The notes: generated by a model from the sequence alone, not told the origin. Shown: positions 9,071 to 18,080, counted from the stretch's first letter. The stretch: 64,000 bases of DNA from Thermoflexibacter ruber (GCF_900113045.1 NZ_FONY01000024.1:1-64000); one strand, 5' to 3'. A program made the numbers and translations.

Positions 9071-10987
9071 ATGCAAATAGATGATATACAAATAGATGAC
9101 AAAAAGTTTAAATTAATTATTGAGAACAGCTACGATGGCATCTTGTTCTTTGACAGAGAACTCAAAATCATCTATGCCAGCCCCTCAGCGAACCAATTGC
9201 TTGGTTATGCTCCGCATCATCTCATTGGTAAGTACAATTACGAACTTACTCATGTAGATGATGCCCACGCCAATATCTTCCTTTTCAATTATTTACTTAG
9301 CAAAAAAGGAGGAAAAATTACTATTATTCAAAGACTTTTGCATCAAAAAGGCTATTACATTTGGACGGAAACTTCTCTGACCAATTTTTTAGAAGAAGCG
9401 GGAATCAATGCTATTGTTTCGCATTTTAGGGACGTTACAGAGAGAGTAGTTGCAGAAAGTAAACTTAAAAATCTGAATGAAACTCTCGAGAACAAGGTAG
9501 CAGAACGCACTCAGGCATTGGAAAAGGAGATAGAGCATAGAAAAAAACTTGCCACAGAGCTGCAAATAGCCAAAGAAAGTGCAGATAAGTCCAATCAAGC
9601 TAAAGCTGAGTTTTTAGCCAATATGAGCCACGAAATTCGCTCACCGCTCAATGCCATTGTGGGTTTTACTCAACTCATGCTTTTGCAAAGCAAAGAAACT
9701 GCTCTTTCTGAGGATTTTAGTTATTACTTAGAAAACATAAAAATCAGCGGAGAGAATCTCTCTGACTTGATTAACAACATTTTAGACCTTTCAAAAATTG
9801 AGGCAGGAAAAATGGAGGTAGTGCATGAAGTCCTGAGCCTGCGCCAACTCTTTCAAGGAATTTATCATATCAACAAAAGCATAGCCTCAGAAAAAGGCAT
9901 CAAATTTTCCTATTACTTTGATAGCCAAGTACCTAATACAGTAGAAGCTGACCGCACTAAACTCAATCAAATTTTGATGAATTTAGTTTCCAATGCCCTT
10001 AAGTTTACTCCCAAAGGAAAAAATGTGTATCTGAGAGCATACAAAGAGAACGAATATACAGTGCTTCAAGTCATAGACGAGGGCGTAGGTATCCCTGTCA
10101 ATCGCATAGAGGCGATTTTCAAACCCTTTGAGCAAGCAGATAACTCCATTACACGCCGATTTGGGGGAACTGGCTTAGGTTTGGCAATCACCAAAAAAAT
10201 GGTGGAAATGCTCAATGGAATCATAGAAGTAACAAGTACAGAAGGCAAGGGAAGCACTTTTACAGTTAAACTTCCTTTAAAATCTGTTGAAAATCAGTAT
10301 GCTTTTAAGCGAGATTTACAATTTGATTATGCTTACTTTTCTAAAGATAATGTCATTTTATTGGTGGAAGACAACCCAATGAACCAGCAAATCATCAAAG
10401 ATTTTTTGCATCACTTCGATTTAGATGTGTACGTAGTAGAAGATGGCAAACAAGCTATTGAGCAGGCTAAAAGGCTACTTCCCCACTTGATTCTTATGGA
10501 TTTACACATGCCAGAAATGGACGGATTACAAGCTACACAAATTTTGCGGAGCTTGCCTGAACTTGCCCAGACCCCCATCGTAGCAATTTCTGCCGATGCC
10601 TTCATAGAGCAACAGGAAAGGGCTTTTGCCAAAGGCGTAAACTACTATCTAACTAAACCTATAGACTTGCGAAAACTATTTGATATTTTAACACAATGTT
10701 TGAAAATAGAGCAAGTAGAAAATAAGATAGATGAGAAACAAAATGACACTATTTCGTACCCATCTCAGAAAATCCTTACTCAGGGTATCCATCAGCTTTT
10801 AAAAATACCTATCTATCATACTGAGGAATTAGAAAATCAGCTTTATCAGATTCGTTATGGCTTAGGTAAGTATCCTATTGGTTTAGAGGAAAAATTGGCA
10901 AGAATAGAAGATGCTATTTTTGAAGGCGATGAGGAAAAAATAAAAGCTGTTTCAAAAGAAATCTATGAGCGATACATAGAAATATAA
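9071..10987 (+). CDS. PAS-domain hybrid sensor histidine kinase with receiver domain
   Basis: A 638-residue soluble kinase with no membrane segment. It has a PAS domain (about 12-125, FKLIIENSYDGILFFDREL), a coiled coil (about 130-175), a HisKA dimerisation domain with phospho-accepting His187 in NMSHEIRSPLNA, an HATPase domain (N box NLVSNALKFTP, G boxes DEGVGIP and GGTGLGLAITKK), and a receiver domain with Asp477 in LILMDLHMPEMDG. About 80 residues after the receiver do not show a clear HPt histidine motif. A separate phosphotransfer protein and output regulator are therefore expected elsewhere. It lies 11 bases after moxR, so the two are probably one operon. Confidence 0.92.
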   Translation: MQIDDIQIDDKKFKLIIENSYDGILFFDRELKIIYASPSANQLLGYAPHHLIGKYNYELTHVDDAHANIFLFNYLLSKKGGKITIIQRLLHQKGYYIWTETSLTNFLEEAGINAIVSHFRDVTERVVAESKLKNLNETLENKVAERTQALEKEIEHRKKLATELQIAKESADKSNQAKAEFLANMSHEIRSPLNAIVGFTQLMLLQSKETALSEDFSYYLENIKISGENLSDLINNILDLSKIEAGKMEVVHEVLSLRQLFQGIYHINKSIASEKGIKFSYYFDSQVPNTVEADRTKLNQILMNLVSNALKFTPKGKNVYLRAYKENEYTVLQVIDEGVGIPVNRIEAIFKPFEQADNSITRRFGGTGLGLAITKKMVEMLNGIIEVTSTEGKGSTFTVKLPLKSVENQYAFKRDLQFDYAYFSKDNVILLVEDNPMNQQIIKDFLHHFDLDVYVVEDGKQAIEQAKRLLPHLILMDLHMPEMDGLQATQILRSLPELAQTPIVAISADAFIEQQERAFAKGVNYYLTKPIDLRKLFDILTQCLKIEQVENKIDEKQNDTISYPSQKILTQGIHQLLKIPIYHTEELENQLYQIRYGLGKYPIGLEEKLARIEDAIFEGDEEKIKAVSKEIYERYIEI

Positions 10988-11066
10988 CTATCTATTCCAT
11001 TTTCTTGCATTTCACATTTTTACAATAAATTTTCATTATTTTTATTTCTTTTTAACATATATTATC

Positions 11067-11074
11067 TACTTTTG
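11067..11074 (+). promoter_or_regulatory. -7 box TACTTTTG
   Basis: This is an exact match to the Bacteroidota TAnnTTTG element, 67 bases before the ATG of the small exported protein that follows. It implies a 5' leader of about 60 bases. No convincing -33 TTG was seen. Confidence 0.5.
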
Positions 11075-11141
11075 TTAGAGTACGAAAGGGAAAGCCGAAA
11101 CCCTCAAATCGTAGGCAATACTAAAAACAAAAAACATCTTT

Positions 11142-11594
11142 ATGAAAGCAAAAATTTTTTCAATCTTGGTAGTATTCTTTGCCATGACATTGATGTCTGC
11201 CACTGCTCCTAATGCTGACCTAAAAACTGTTTCAGCAATTGATACAGAACAACTTACCAATAAACTAAACCTACAACCAGTTGCTACTACTGCTCAACCT
11301 ACTTGGGAAAAAGTAATGAGCGAGATAGAAGCTAAAAAAGGAAGCAAACTCAATTGGAAAGAAAAGTTAGCCTTCAAACTTCTCAAAAAGAAAGCCGAAA
11401 GCAAGATGAAGCCCGAAGGCAAAAAGAAAGCTAAAGCCATTGATGCCATAGGTTTTATTTTAGGCTTTCTTTTAGGATTATTAGGCGTTTTACTTGCGTA
11501 TATTATTGATAAAGAGAAGTTTATCCCTTCTGCATGGTACGGATTACTTGCGGCTGTAGTGCTTTACATCATTATATTTGCTCTTGTGCTGTAA
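11142..11594 (+). CDS. Small exported protein with C-terminal membrane segments
   Basis: A 150-residue protein of a type common in Bacteroidota but without an assigned role. It starts with a hydrophobic signal-like segment (about 5-24). A lysine-rich soluble middle follows (KKGSKLNWKEKLAFKLLKKK), then two hydrophobic segments near residues 101-122 and 129-149. The glycine/leucine pattern FILGFLLGLLGVLLAYI recalls the small Pmp3/YqaE membrane proteins, but this is only a resemblance. It has its own -7 box upstream. Confidence 0.7.
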   Translation: MKAKIFSILVVFFAMTLMSATAPNADLKTVSAIDTEQLTNKLNLQPVATTAQPTWEKVMSEIEAKKGSKLNWKEKLAFKLLKKKAESKMKPEGKKKAKAIDAIGFILGFLLGLLGVLLAYIIDKEKFIPSAWYGLLAAVVLYIIIFALVL

Positions 11595-11870
11595 TGAATA
11601 TCTGATTACATTTTCTTATAAATTGAAATTTAGAACACAGATTTTGCTAATAATACAGCTGAGATATGTAAAAATTCTCCTCTGTCTGTAATTTCTGTGT
11701 TCTAATCATAATGTAAAACCTTTTGAAAGAAATGTGAGTAGCTAACCTAATTTTAAATATTCCTCTATTTTTTTGTACTATTTTTCTTTTCTTATCCTAA
11801 CTTTCTATGTAGATTTGATAGCATTACAAAATAGCTTCCCAAGTATAAAAACTCCTAATTTATAAAATAT

Positions 11871-12299
11871 ATGAAAATGAAAATCTTTTTAATGACCATT
11901 TTTTGCTTCATTACTTGTGCTTGTTTTGCTCAAAGTAAAGAAGAAAAACAAGTTTCAGAAGCGGTAGAAGCTTTAAAGAAAGCATTGATTGACCCTACCT
12001 CGGCAAATCTGGAGGCTATAGTCGCTGAAGAGTTAAGCTATGGACACTCCAGCGGGAAAATAGAGGACAAAAAAGCCTTTATGGAAGCGTTGCTTAGTGG
12101 TAAATCCGATTTTATTAGTATTGAATTGACCGACCAGAAAATTACACTTTCAAAAGAGGTAGCTTTGGTACGACACCAACTCACAGCCCAAATTACTGAC
12201 AATGGACAAAGTTCAAATATTAAGCTACACGTATTATTAGTTTGGCAAAAACAGAAAGGTAAGTGGAAACTGCTGGCACGACAAGCTGTTAGGGTATAA
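11871..12299 (+). CDS. Exported NTF2-like (DUF4440-type) protein
   Basis: A 142-residue protein with a signal peptide (cleavage near CFAQ) and an NTF2-like fold signature: a helical start (VSEAVEALKKALIDPTSANLEAIVAEELSYG, residues about 29-59), then HSSGKIEDKKAFMEALLSG and strands ending KGKWKLLARQAVRV. This layout matches the nuclear transport factor 2 / DUF4440 family, which covers small-ligand-binding and isomerase-like proteins. The ligand is unknown. A hairpin terminator follows its stop. Confidence 0.78.
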   Translation: MKMKIFLMTIFCFITCACFAQSKEEKQVSEAVEALKKALIDPTSANLEAIVAEELSYGHSSGKIEDKKAFMEALLSGKSDFISIELTDQKITLSKEVALVRHQLTAQITDNGQSSNIKLHVLLVWQKQKGKWKLLARQAVRV

Positions 12300-12304
12300 A
12301 AAAA

Positions 12305-12331
12305 GGAAACTACTTTTTACAAGTAGCTTCC
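12305..12331. terminator. Hairpin between convergent genes
   Basis: The sequence GGAAACTACTT, a short loop and AAGTAGCTTCC form a stem with one internal mismatch. It is flanked by A-rich sequence on the left and T-rich sequence on the right, so it could end both the NTF2-like gene and rpsA transcripts. Confidence 0.65.
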
Positions 12332-12356
12332 TTACTTTTCTTAACGTATTAAAAAA

Positions 12357-14135
12357 TTACTCAGCTTTTGCCATTTCATCTTTCAATTGAGAAAGTGCCT
12401 CTAAGTCCCCTAAAGTAGATTTTGATGAAACCTCCTCTACTTTATCTTCTTTAGAAGCATTGGAAGTTTCTTTTTCTTTAGATTCCTTAAATGTATTGGT
12501 ATGAGATAAGATGATGCGTTTGTCGTCTTTAGTGAACTCTAATACCTTGAAATCTAAGGTTTCACCTACTTCCGCTTTTGAGCCGTCTTCTTTGGTCAAA
12601 TGTTTAGTATTGGCAAAACCCTCGATGCCGTAAGGCAGTTCTAACAAAGCACCTTTATCATTCTTGCTGATAATAGTAGCTTTATGCACAGAACCCACAG
12701 TAAATACGGTTTCAAAAGTATCCCAAGGGTTTTCTTCTAATTGCTTGTGTCCAAGTGCTAAACGACGTTGCTCTACATCTAATTCAAGTACTTGTACTTC
12801 TAATTTTTCTCCTATTTTGATAAATTCAGAAGGGTGCTTGATTTTCTTTGTCCAAGAGAGGTCAGAGATGTGTACTAAACCGTCGATACCTTCTTCCAAT
12901 TCTAAGAAAAGACCGAAGTTAGTCAGGTTGCGGACTATGCCTACATGCTTAGAGCCAATTGCATATTTCTCTTTGAGGTCAGGTCTTGTCCAAGGGTCAG
13001 AAGAAAGTTGTTTCAATCCTAAAGACATTTTGCGTTCTTCTCTGTCTAAGGTCAATACTACAGCTTCTAATTCATCTCCAATTTTGATGAAATCTTGTGG
13101 ATTTCTTAGGTGTTGGGACCAAGACATTTCTGATACGTGGATAAGTCCTTCTACTCCTTGTTTTATTTCTAAGAATGCACCGTAGTCTGCCACATTCACT
13201 ATCTTACCTTTGACTACAGAGCCAACTACGACATCTTCTCCTAAAGTTTCCCAAGGATGTGGGTCTAACTGCTTCATACCTAAAGAAATACGCTTTTTCT
13301 CTTCGTCAAAGTCTAATACCACTACGCGTACTCTTTGGTCTAATTTGAGTTTTTCTTCTGGGTGGTTGATTCTTCCCCAAGAAATATCTGTGATATGCAA
13401 TAAGCCATCTACCCCACCAAGGTCAATAAATACCCCAAAGTTGGTCATGTTCTTTATCACGCCCTCGAGGACTTGACCTTTTTCCAAATTGCTCAGAATC
13501 TCTGCCTTTTGTGCTTCTAAGTCTTTTTCTATCAATACTTTGTGTGAAACAACTACGTTATCATTCGCATAGTTGATTTTCACTACTTTTACTTCCATTT
13601 TCTTACCCACAAAGATATCGAAATCTCTGATAGGCTTTACATCTATCTGAGAACCAGGTAAGAACGCCTCAATTCCATAAATATCTACTATCAAACCTCC
13701 TTTTGTACGACGCTTTACAATTCCCTCAATCACGGTATCATTTTGCAGTGCTAACTCAATGTTTTCCCATGCTTTGACCACCTTAGCTTTTTTGCGAGAA
13801 AGTACTAACTGCCCCAACGGATTTTCTTTGTTCTCGACATATACATCAATGACTTCGCCAATTCTCAAGTCGTTCATGTCCCTAAACTCTGAAAGAGGGA
13901 TAAGACCGTCAGACTTGAACCCAATGTTTACTACCACATCTCTGTCTGTAATACTAACAATAGTACCACTAACTACTTGCGTTTCTTTAACATCTGTAAG
14001 AGTTCCATCGTAAAGAGCGGCTAATTTTGCTTTCTCATCTGAGCTATAGCCTGTACCAAATTTGTTTTTCTTTGAGGTTTGAAAACTGCTCCAATCAAAG
14101 TCTTCTACCTGAGTTTCTATTCGATTATTTGCCAT
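12357..14135 (-). CDS. rpsA: 30S ribosomal protein S1
   Basis: A 592-residue protein made of repeated S1 RNA-binding domains, visible as the recurring pattern GxVxxxxxFGxFxxLxxGxxGLxHxSxxSW (for example around residues 220-290, 305-375, 390-460). S1 binds mRNA and helps the 30S subunit recruit structured or weak ribosome-binding sites. This matters in Bacteroidota, which largely lack Shine-Dalgarno signals. The start is placed at the ATG giving MANNRIETQ; an upstream GTG would add six residues. The C-terminus is a charged Ser/Glu/Lys tail. A good promoter lies 118-144 bases upstream, leaving a leader long enough for autoregulation by S1 itself (inference). Confidence 0.95.
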   Translation of the reverse strand: MANNRIETQVEDFDWSSFQTSKKNKFGTGYSSDEKAKLAALYDGTLTDVKETQVVSGTIVSITDRDVVVNIGFKSDGLIPLSEFRDMNDLRIGEVIDVYVENKENPLGQLVLSRKKAKVVKAWENIELALQNDTVIEGIVKRRTKGGLIVDIYGIEAFLPGSQIDVKPIRDFDIFVGKKMEVKVVKINYANDNVVVSHKVLIEKDLEAQKAEILSNLEKGQVLEGVIKNMTNFGVFIDLGGVDGLLHITDISWGRINHPEEKLKLDQRVRVVVLDFDEEKKRISLGMKQLDPHPWETLGEDVVVGSVVKGKIVNVADYGAFLEIKQGVEGLIHVSEMSWSQHLRNPQDFIKIGDELEAVVLTLDREERKMSLGLKQLSSDPWTRPDLKEKYAIGSKHVGIVRNLTNFGLFLELEEGIDGLVHISDLSWTKKIKHPSEFIKIGEKLEVQVLELDVEQRRLALGHKQLEENPWDTFETVFTVGSVHKATIISKNDKGALLELPYGIEGFANTKHLTKEDGSKAEVGETLDFKVLEFTKDDKRIILSHTNTFKESKEKETSNASKEDKVEEVSSKSTLGDLEALSQLKDEMAKAE

Positions 14136-14252
14136 TAGATTTATTTTTTGCACCTTTATACACTTTCGCTTGGTGCAAGGGGCGAAAGTATTTAGATTTT
14201 ATTAACTACCTCACAAATAAACTTTTGTGAGCCTTTCACCTTGAAAGGACTG

Positions 14253-14279
14253 CAAATTTAGTTAAACTTTCTTAATCAA
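14253..14279 (-). promoter_or_regulatory. rpsA promoter (TTG-N16/17-TAAATTTG)
   Basis: On the minus strand an exact -7 box TAAATTTG (14253-14260) is preceded by TTG (14277-14279) at 16 bases, close to the spacing of Bacteroidota sigma-A promoters. The resulting rpsA leader is about 110 bases. Confidence 0.6.
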
Positions 14280-14407
14280 GCGAAAAACACGTAATTTTTT
14301 TTTAAATGTATTAGGTAATCAATGAGCCAGAGAAACTGCATAAAAGTATCGATTTCTTAGGCTATAGGTCGCTTTACGAGAATCAAATATCATCTCAAAA
14401 GTTGTGC

Positions 14408-14659
14408 TTACCACCTACGCCAGCCCCAGCCTCTGTGGCGATAAAGTTTCCTTTGGAATTTGCGACCTCCCCAAAAATGTCTTGGATTTCTAAATCCTCT
14501 TGGGGTGGTGATTATCACTCTTGGAGGCACTACAATCACTTGTGGCATTCTTGGCTGTATAATGATTACCTGAGCAGTGCTATGGTGTGTACCGAAAACT
14601 AAGGATAAAAAAAGCAACAACAAAGCTTTTACGAACAGTAGGTGTAATTTTTTCATCAT
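14408..14659 (-). CDS. Small exported basic protein, unknown
   Basis: An 83-residue frame with a clear signal peptide (MMKKLHLLFVKALLLLFLSL, cleavage near STAQ). The mature part is only about 53 residues, starts with alternating Val/Ile/Pro strands (VIIIQPRMPQVIVVPPRVII) and ends in a Trp/Arg-rich tail (RGWGWRRW). It lies alone between rpsA and the DUF1611 gene on the minus strand. The export signal and the biased composition argue that it is translated; I do not recognise a family. It could be a short envelope or cationic peptide. Confidence 0.6.
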   Translation of the reverse strand: MMKKLHLLFVKALLLLFLSLVFGTHHSTAQVIIIQPRMPQVIVVPPRVIITTPRGFRNPRHFWGGRKFQRKLYRHRGWGWRRW

Positions 14660-14767
14660 CTTTTTTCATTTTTTGTAATATTATATGACAAGAGAAAAAA
14701 GACAAGGTTGCTTTGGCTTTGTGTTTCTAAATTTATCTGCAAAAAAAATTTCTTATTGATTTGATTT

Positions 14768-15808
14768 TTACCTGTATAAATCTTGAATGATAGGAACTAT
14801 TCTATCCACTCCCTGCTCCAAAGGTAGCAAGACAGGAATGTTAAATTTATCCTCATAAAACTTTTGATAGGTCATCATTTCTTCTTGTGAGCAGTTTTCT
14901 GTATTCATCGCCAAGGCGATTACTTTTGCACCATAACATGCTATCAGATGAATTTCAGATTCTACAGAGGGAATTTCTCCCCAAGCAGGGTCATTTTCAA
15001 AATACTTACGCTTAGGAGAAAACATCAAAATCACGTATCTTGCATTGCCACAAATCAAATACTCCGAACCACATGTACCACTTGGATTGCGGAGTGCCGC
15101 TTGCCCTTCTATAAAAATAGCCTCTGCTTGGGTTTCTTGATAGCAAGTCAAAATCGCATTTTCCAACTCACCCCCCACAAAATCATTGAGCGTAGAGTCC
15201 AGAATGAATCCATACTTTCCCCCTTGCAACCAGCCTGTTTGTCCTGTATAAATCATCTGTGCATTGATTCCTGCCTTCTGGCAAGCATTGACCACCAAAC
15301 GAGTAGTAGTACGCTTACCCATGGCACAGTCCATGCCTAATACAGCAATGATAGGAGCTTTGACCTCTCCAATTCTATTCTGCCAAAAATGTAAGTCTTT
15401 GAATTTCTTTGGCTTGCGAATATCTATGAGTTGTACGCCATATTCTTTGGCTAATGCTTGAATTTCAGGTCTTTCACTCAAATAATCATGTAATCCATTG
15501 ATGATAGAAAGCCCGTATTGGATAGCCACTTTGATACTGTCTATCATGTTTTCAGGGAAAATGCCGCCAACAGTAGCTACCCCTACGATACAATAGCTTG
15601 GCTGAGTAATCATCGCTCCTTTTACATCTCCGAAAATAGGTATATTCCTATGTTTACCGTCCAATACTACTCCTGCATCTCTGCCTGCATGTGTTTCATC
15701 TACTACTCCTACTATTTCAAATCGTTCACTTTCTCTTATCAGTCCGTGTGCTGTTTTGGCATTGGTAGTGGCTAATAAGCCATTAGTGAGAAGAATTGCT
15801 TTGTCCAT
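14768..15808 (-). CDS. DUF1611 P-loop protein (DgcN-like)
   Basis: A 346-residue protein of the COG3367/DUF1611 type. The N-terminal part has a Rossmann-like domain (GVVDETHAGRDAGVVLDG). The C-terminal half is a P-loop domain with an atypical Walker A, GMDCAMGKRTT, near residue 157, and FIEGQAALRNP further on. Members of this family described as DgcN take part in D-glutamate catabolism as N-acetyltransferases, and others are linked to dipeptide epimerase clusters. No dgcA-like or epimerase gene is nearby here, so the substrate is uncertain. It appears to be a single-gene unit. Confidence 0.8.
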   Translation of the reverse strand: MDKAILLTNGLLATTNAKTAHGLIRESERFEIVGVVDETHAGRDAGVVLDGKHRNIPIFGDVKGAMITQPSYCIVGVATVGGIFPENMIDSIKVAIQYGLSIINGLHDYLSERPEIQALAKEYGVQLIDIRKPKKFKDLHFWQNRIGEVKAPIIAVLGMDCAMGKRTTTRLVVNACQKAGINAQMIYTGQTGWLQGGKYGFILDSTLNDFVGGELENAILTCYQETQAEAIFIEGQAALRNPSGTCGSEYLICGNARYVILMFSPKRKYFENDPAWGEIPSVESEIHLIACYGAKVIALAMNTENCSQEEMMTYQKFYEDKFNIPVLLPLEQGVDRIVPIIQDLYR

Positions 15809-15998
15809 TGTATTGCTATTAAAAAATATGAATGGCTACAAGTGTATAAAATAGAAAACCATTTCTCATAGAACAATAACTACTTTAACACATTATCTAC
15901 AGCTATTAAAATAGTTATATAATCAATTCAAAATCAAACCTTTAACAAAGTTTGGAAACACATATAAAAATGATTGAGTCAAAGGATTTTTCAAGTAG

Positions 15999-16346
15999 CT
16001 AATTAAGCCCAAAGATGAGTTCCAAAACATAAGTTACCACTGAAACAATTAATCCAAAGGCAAAGGCTACAATAAAGTTGCTTATTTGAAAGTCGGCTAC
16101 ATAATGGTCTGCTATCATAATGACAATGGTATTGATGACCAAAAGAGAAAGCCCAAAAGTCATCAACGTAATAGGAAAGGTCAGCAACTTGAAAATAGGC
16201 TTGATGAATGTGTTGAGCAAACCTAATACTACAGCTACTTTCAAGGAAGTAATAAAATCTTTTACATATACGCCGTAGTCCTCCAATAAACCTGTGGTTA
16301 TCAAGATAGCTACTGCCGAGACTACAATTTTGAGAATCAATTTCAT
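15999..16346 (-). CDS. Phage-holin-4-2-type small membrane protein
   Basis: The start is set at MKLILKIVVSAV, because an upstream -7 box would lie inside a longer version. The 115-residue product has about four hydrophobic segments and the pattern GLLNTFIKPIFKLLTFPIT plus LGLSLLVINTIVIMIADHYV-like, typical of the PF04020 family (mycobacterial Rv1337/YvlD-like proteins, named after holins). These are bacterial housekeeping membrane proteins of uncertain role, not evidence of a prophage. No phage genes are present around it. Confidence 0.82.
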   Translation of the reverse strand: MKLILKIVVSAVAILITTGLLEDYGVYVKDFITSLKVAVVLGLLNTFIKPIFKLLTFPITLMTFGLSLLVINTIVIMIADHYVADFQISNFIVAFAFGLIVSVVTYVLELIFGLN

Positions 16347-16371
16347 GTCTATATGGATTATGCTTATTAAG

Positions 16372-16379
16372 CAAAGGTA
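16372..16379 (-). promoter_or_regulatory. -7 box TACCTTTG upstream of the holin-like gene
   Basis: On the minus strand this is an exact TAnnTTTG match, 26 bases before the chosen ATG. It supports the short start and a very short leader. Confidence 0.55.
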
Positions 16380-16467
16380 GTTTTTTTTTTCAAAATTATG
16401 TCGCATAAAATACATTAATTAAGAGAAAGATAAGTTATTTTTACCTAAAAAAATAAGCATATCATCT

Positions 16468-16572
16468 TTGTGCGAAGGTTATGAGTATCTTGTTCTTCTC
16501 TCTCAGACAGCTATTGAACTTGATGCGGTCATTCGCAATATCGTCAGAAGAATCAATGAAATAGAAATTTAA
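16468..16572 (+). other. 34-codon open frame just before mazG-like gene, possible remnant
   Basis: From a TTG, 34 sense codons run to a TAA six bases before the next ATG. The product ends TAIELDAVIRNIVRRINEIEI, which looks like an amphipathic helical protein end rather than random translation. There is no ATG and no room for a complete gene, so it may be the tail of a decayed gene, a short leader peptide or chance. A near -7 element (CATCTTTG) overlaps its first codon. Confidence 0.25.
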
Positions 16573-16577
16573 TCATC

Positions 16578-16904
16578 ATGACTATTCAGGAAGCACAACA
16601 AACAGTAGATAAATGGATTAATTCCATAGGAGTAAGGTATTACAGCGAGCTTACCAATACGGCAATTCTCATGGAGGAGGTAGGGGAAGTAGCCCGCATC
16701 ATGGCACGCAAATACGGCGACCAATCCTTTAAAGCATCTGATAAAGAAATAGATTTGGCTGATGAAATGGCTGATGTGCTATTTGTGCTGATTTGCTTGG
16801 CAAACCAAACAGGAGTAGATTTGACGGAAGCCTTACAAAAAAATTTAGATAAAAAAACTAAAAGAGACGCAGAAAGACACCAAAACAATGAAAAGTTAAA
16901 ATGA
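16578..16904 (+). CDS. MazG-type nucleotide pyrophosphohydrolase
   Basis: A 108-residue all-helical protein with the MazG/dUTPase-like metal-binding motif: LMEEVGEVARIM (EExxE) and, 37 residues further, DLADEMADVLFVL (ExxD). These enzymes hydrolyse (d)NTPs or related nucleotides to monophosphate and pyrophosphate. The length fits the small single-domain class. Its TGA overlaps the ATG of the next gene (ATGA), so the two are translationally coupled. In other Bacteroidota this family often follows the D-aminoacyl-tRNA deacylase gene, which is not visible here. Confidence 0.88.
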   Translation: MTIQEAQQTVDKWINSIGVRYYSELTNTAILMEEVGEVARIMARKYGDQSFKASDKEIDLADEMADVLFVLICLANQTGVDLTEALQKNLDKKTKRDAERHQNNEKLK

Positions 16905-17371
16905 CTAAATCTATGATTTTCAAAAGAATCTTACTTTTTTTCTTGCTTGGATTACACTTTATTTTGGGAATCCTCCGAGAAAAAATAGTTTTAGTCTTAG
17001 ATTCTTTTTTTGAGGTGTCTATTATAAAAAACGAAAATTTTATACTCAGACCTTTATTAGTATTTTTCCAACAAAAAATCCCTGTATTTTTAGCTAATTT
17101 TGGTATTCTATTTTCTGCTCCTTTTTTTCTTTTGCTTACTCTGCTCTGCCTTAGTATATATTTTCATTGGAAGGGTAGTTTTTTTTTCAAAGTATTTGTT
17201 GTCATTATTCTGTTTTACTTCTTTACTGCTATTGTGCTGATTTTCACTTTTACAGCCCACCCTCCTTTGGTGCGTTTGTGGCATGACTTTACAGATATTT
17301 ATTTCTCTCCTTTATTGCTGATTTTTTTATTTTTTATTTTTAAAATTGGAAAAACAAAAAAGGCTATCTAA
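16901..17371 (+). CDS. Unknown four-helix membrane protein
   Basis: A 156-residue, very hydrophobic protein rich in Phe and Leu, with about four membrane segments (near residues 4-22, 57-83, 88-118 and 133-150). It starts inside the stop of the MazG-type gene (4-base overlap), so it is translated with it. I do not recognise the family. The hydrophobic profile and coupling are the only evidence; a nucleotide-related role is not implied by sequence. Confidence 0.65.
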   Translation: MTKSMIFKRILLFFLLGLHFILGILREKIVLVLDSFFEVSIIKNENFILRPLLVFFQQKIPVFLANFGILFSAPFFLLLTLLCLSIYFHWKGSFFFKVFVVIILFYFFTAIVLIFTFTAHPPLVRLWHDFTDIYFSPLLLIFLFFIFKIGKTKKAI

Positions 17372-17393
17372 ACTAATAGACAGCCTTTGACTA
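17360..17393. terminator. Hairpin terminator, best for the minus strand
   Basis: AAAGGCT and AGCCTTT form a perfect outer stem, with TCTA/TAGA inside and one mismatch. On the minus strand the stem is followed by a T-rich run, so it should end the transcript of the gene at 17412-18080. It overlaps the last codons of the convergent membrane-protein gene, so it may also act on that side. Confidence 0.65.
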
Positions 17394-17411
17394 ATTTCAG
17401 AGGGTTTATCT

Positions 17412-18080
17412 TTACTCTCCCAAAGTAATCCTACTTTTAATAGAAAATTTCTTGGTATAGATACTGTAATAGGTAATCATATTCATAAAGTCATTGCGTT
17501 TTGTCATATTGACTTTATTATTTTTAATATACTGCTTCAAGTCAGCAGAAGGAACATCAAGCAAACCCGCCAAGTCATTGATTTTTCCGCACTGTTTCAC
17601 TATGCCATCTTTGTCCAAGTAATAAAAATTATCTTCCAACACCCAGTCATATTTTCCTGTGCCTTTGAGTTCTCTGCCTTTGTTGTGTGGCTTCATTACT
17701 ACTTTTTCACGAGTAAGTATGGCAAAATCCCCTTCTCCTATGACTTCGTATAGATGGTAGGCTTTATAATCTGTTTGTGTCCTTGTTGGCAGAGAGTAAA
17801 ACACTCGCTCTACTTTGGTAAGTGTGTCCATGAAAGAAAAACTTTCTAATAGCGCACTTCCAAAAGTTTTAGTAGTATTTTCAACTTGCAACTCTATCAA
17901 GTCATGTTCCAAGTGATATTTTACCAGCCCTTTCAAATTCTCACCTGTTTTGAGTGTAATCTCACCTTGATGCCAGTGGTTTTTTGAAAAAATGAATTTT
18001 TGTGCGGGGAGAATATGTAATGGGATAAACAAGAGCACCAATCCCAAGAAGTGCCTCCATACATTTGCCTTAGGTTTCAT
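17412..18080 (-). CDS. Exported protein of unknown function
   Basis: A 222-residue protein with a signal peptide (hydrophobic HFLGLVLLFIPLHILPAQ). The mature part starts with a strand-rich segment (HQGEITLKTGENLKGLVKYH, about 37-56) that resembles the short beta repeats seen in several Bacteroidota exported proteins, and ends in a helical, lysine-rich stretch. I do not recognise the family. It stands alone on the minus strand with a terminator just beyond its stop. Confidence 0.7.
   Translation of the reverse strand: MKPKANVWRHFLGLVLLFIPLHILPAQKFIFSKNHWHQGEITLKTGENLKGLVKYHLEHDLIELQVENTTKTFGSALLESFSFMDTLTKVERVFYSLPTRTQTDYKAYHLYEVIGEGDFAILTREKVVMKPHNKGRELKGTGKYDWVLEDNFYYLDKDGIVKQCGKINDLAGLLDVPSADLKQYIKNNKVNMTKRNDFMNMITYYSIYTKKFSIKSRITLGE

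Noticed and set aside
12664-13185. Plus-strand frame of 173 codons
   Set aside because: It is antisense to rpsA and reflects the repeated S1 domains read backwards; no export signal or family motif.
15999-16346. Prophage remnant suggested by the holin-like protein
   Set aside because: The PF04020 family is a general bacterial membrane family, and no phage structural, lysis or integrase genes are nearby.
16003-16374. Minus-strand frame of 123 codons overlapping the holin-like gene
   Set aside because: It is a shifted-frame translation rich in Ser, Tyr and Cys, while the other frame has coherent membrane segments and family motifs.
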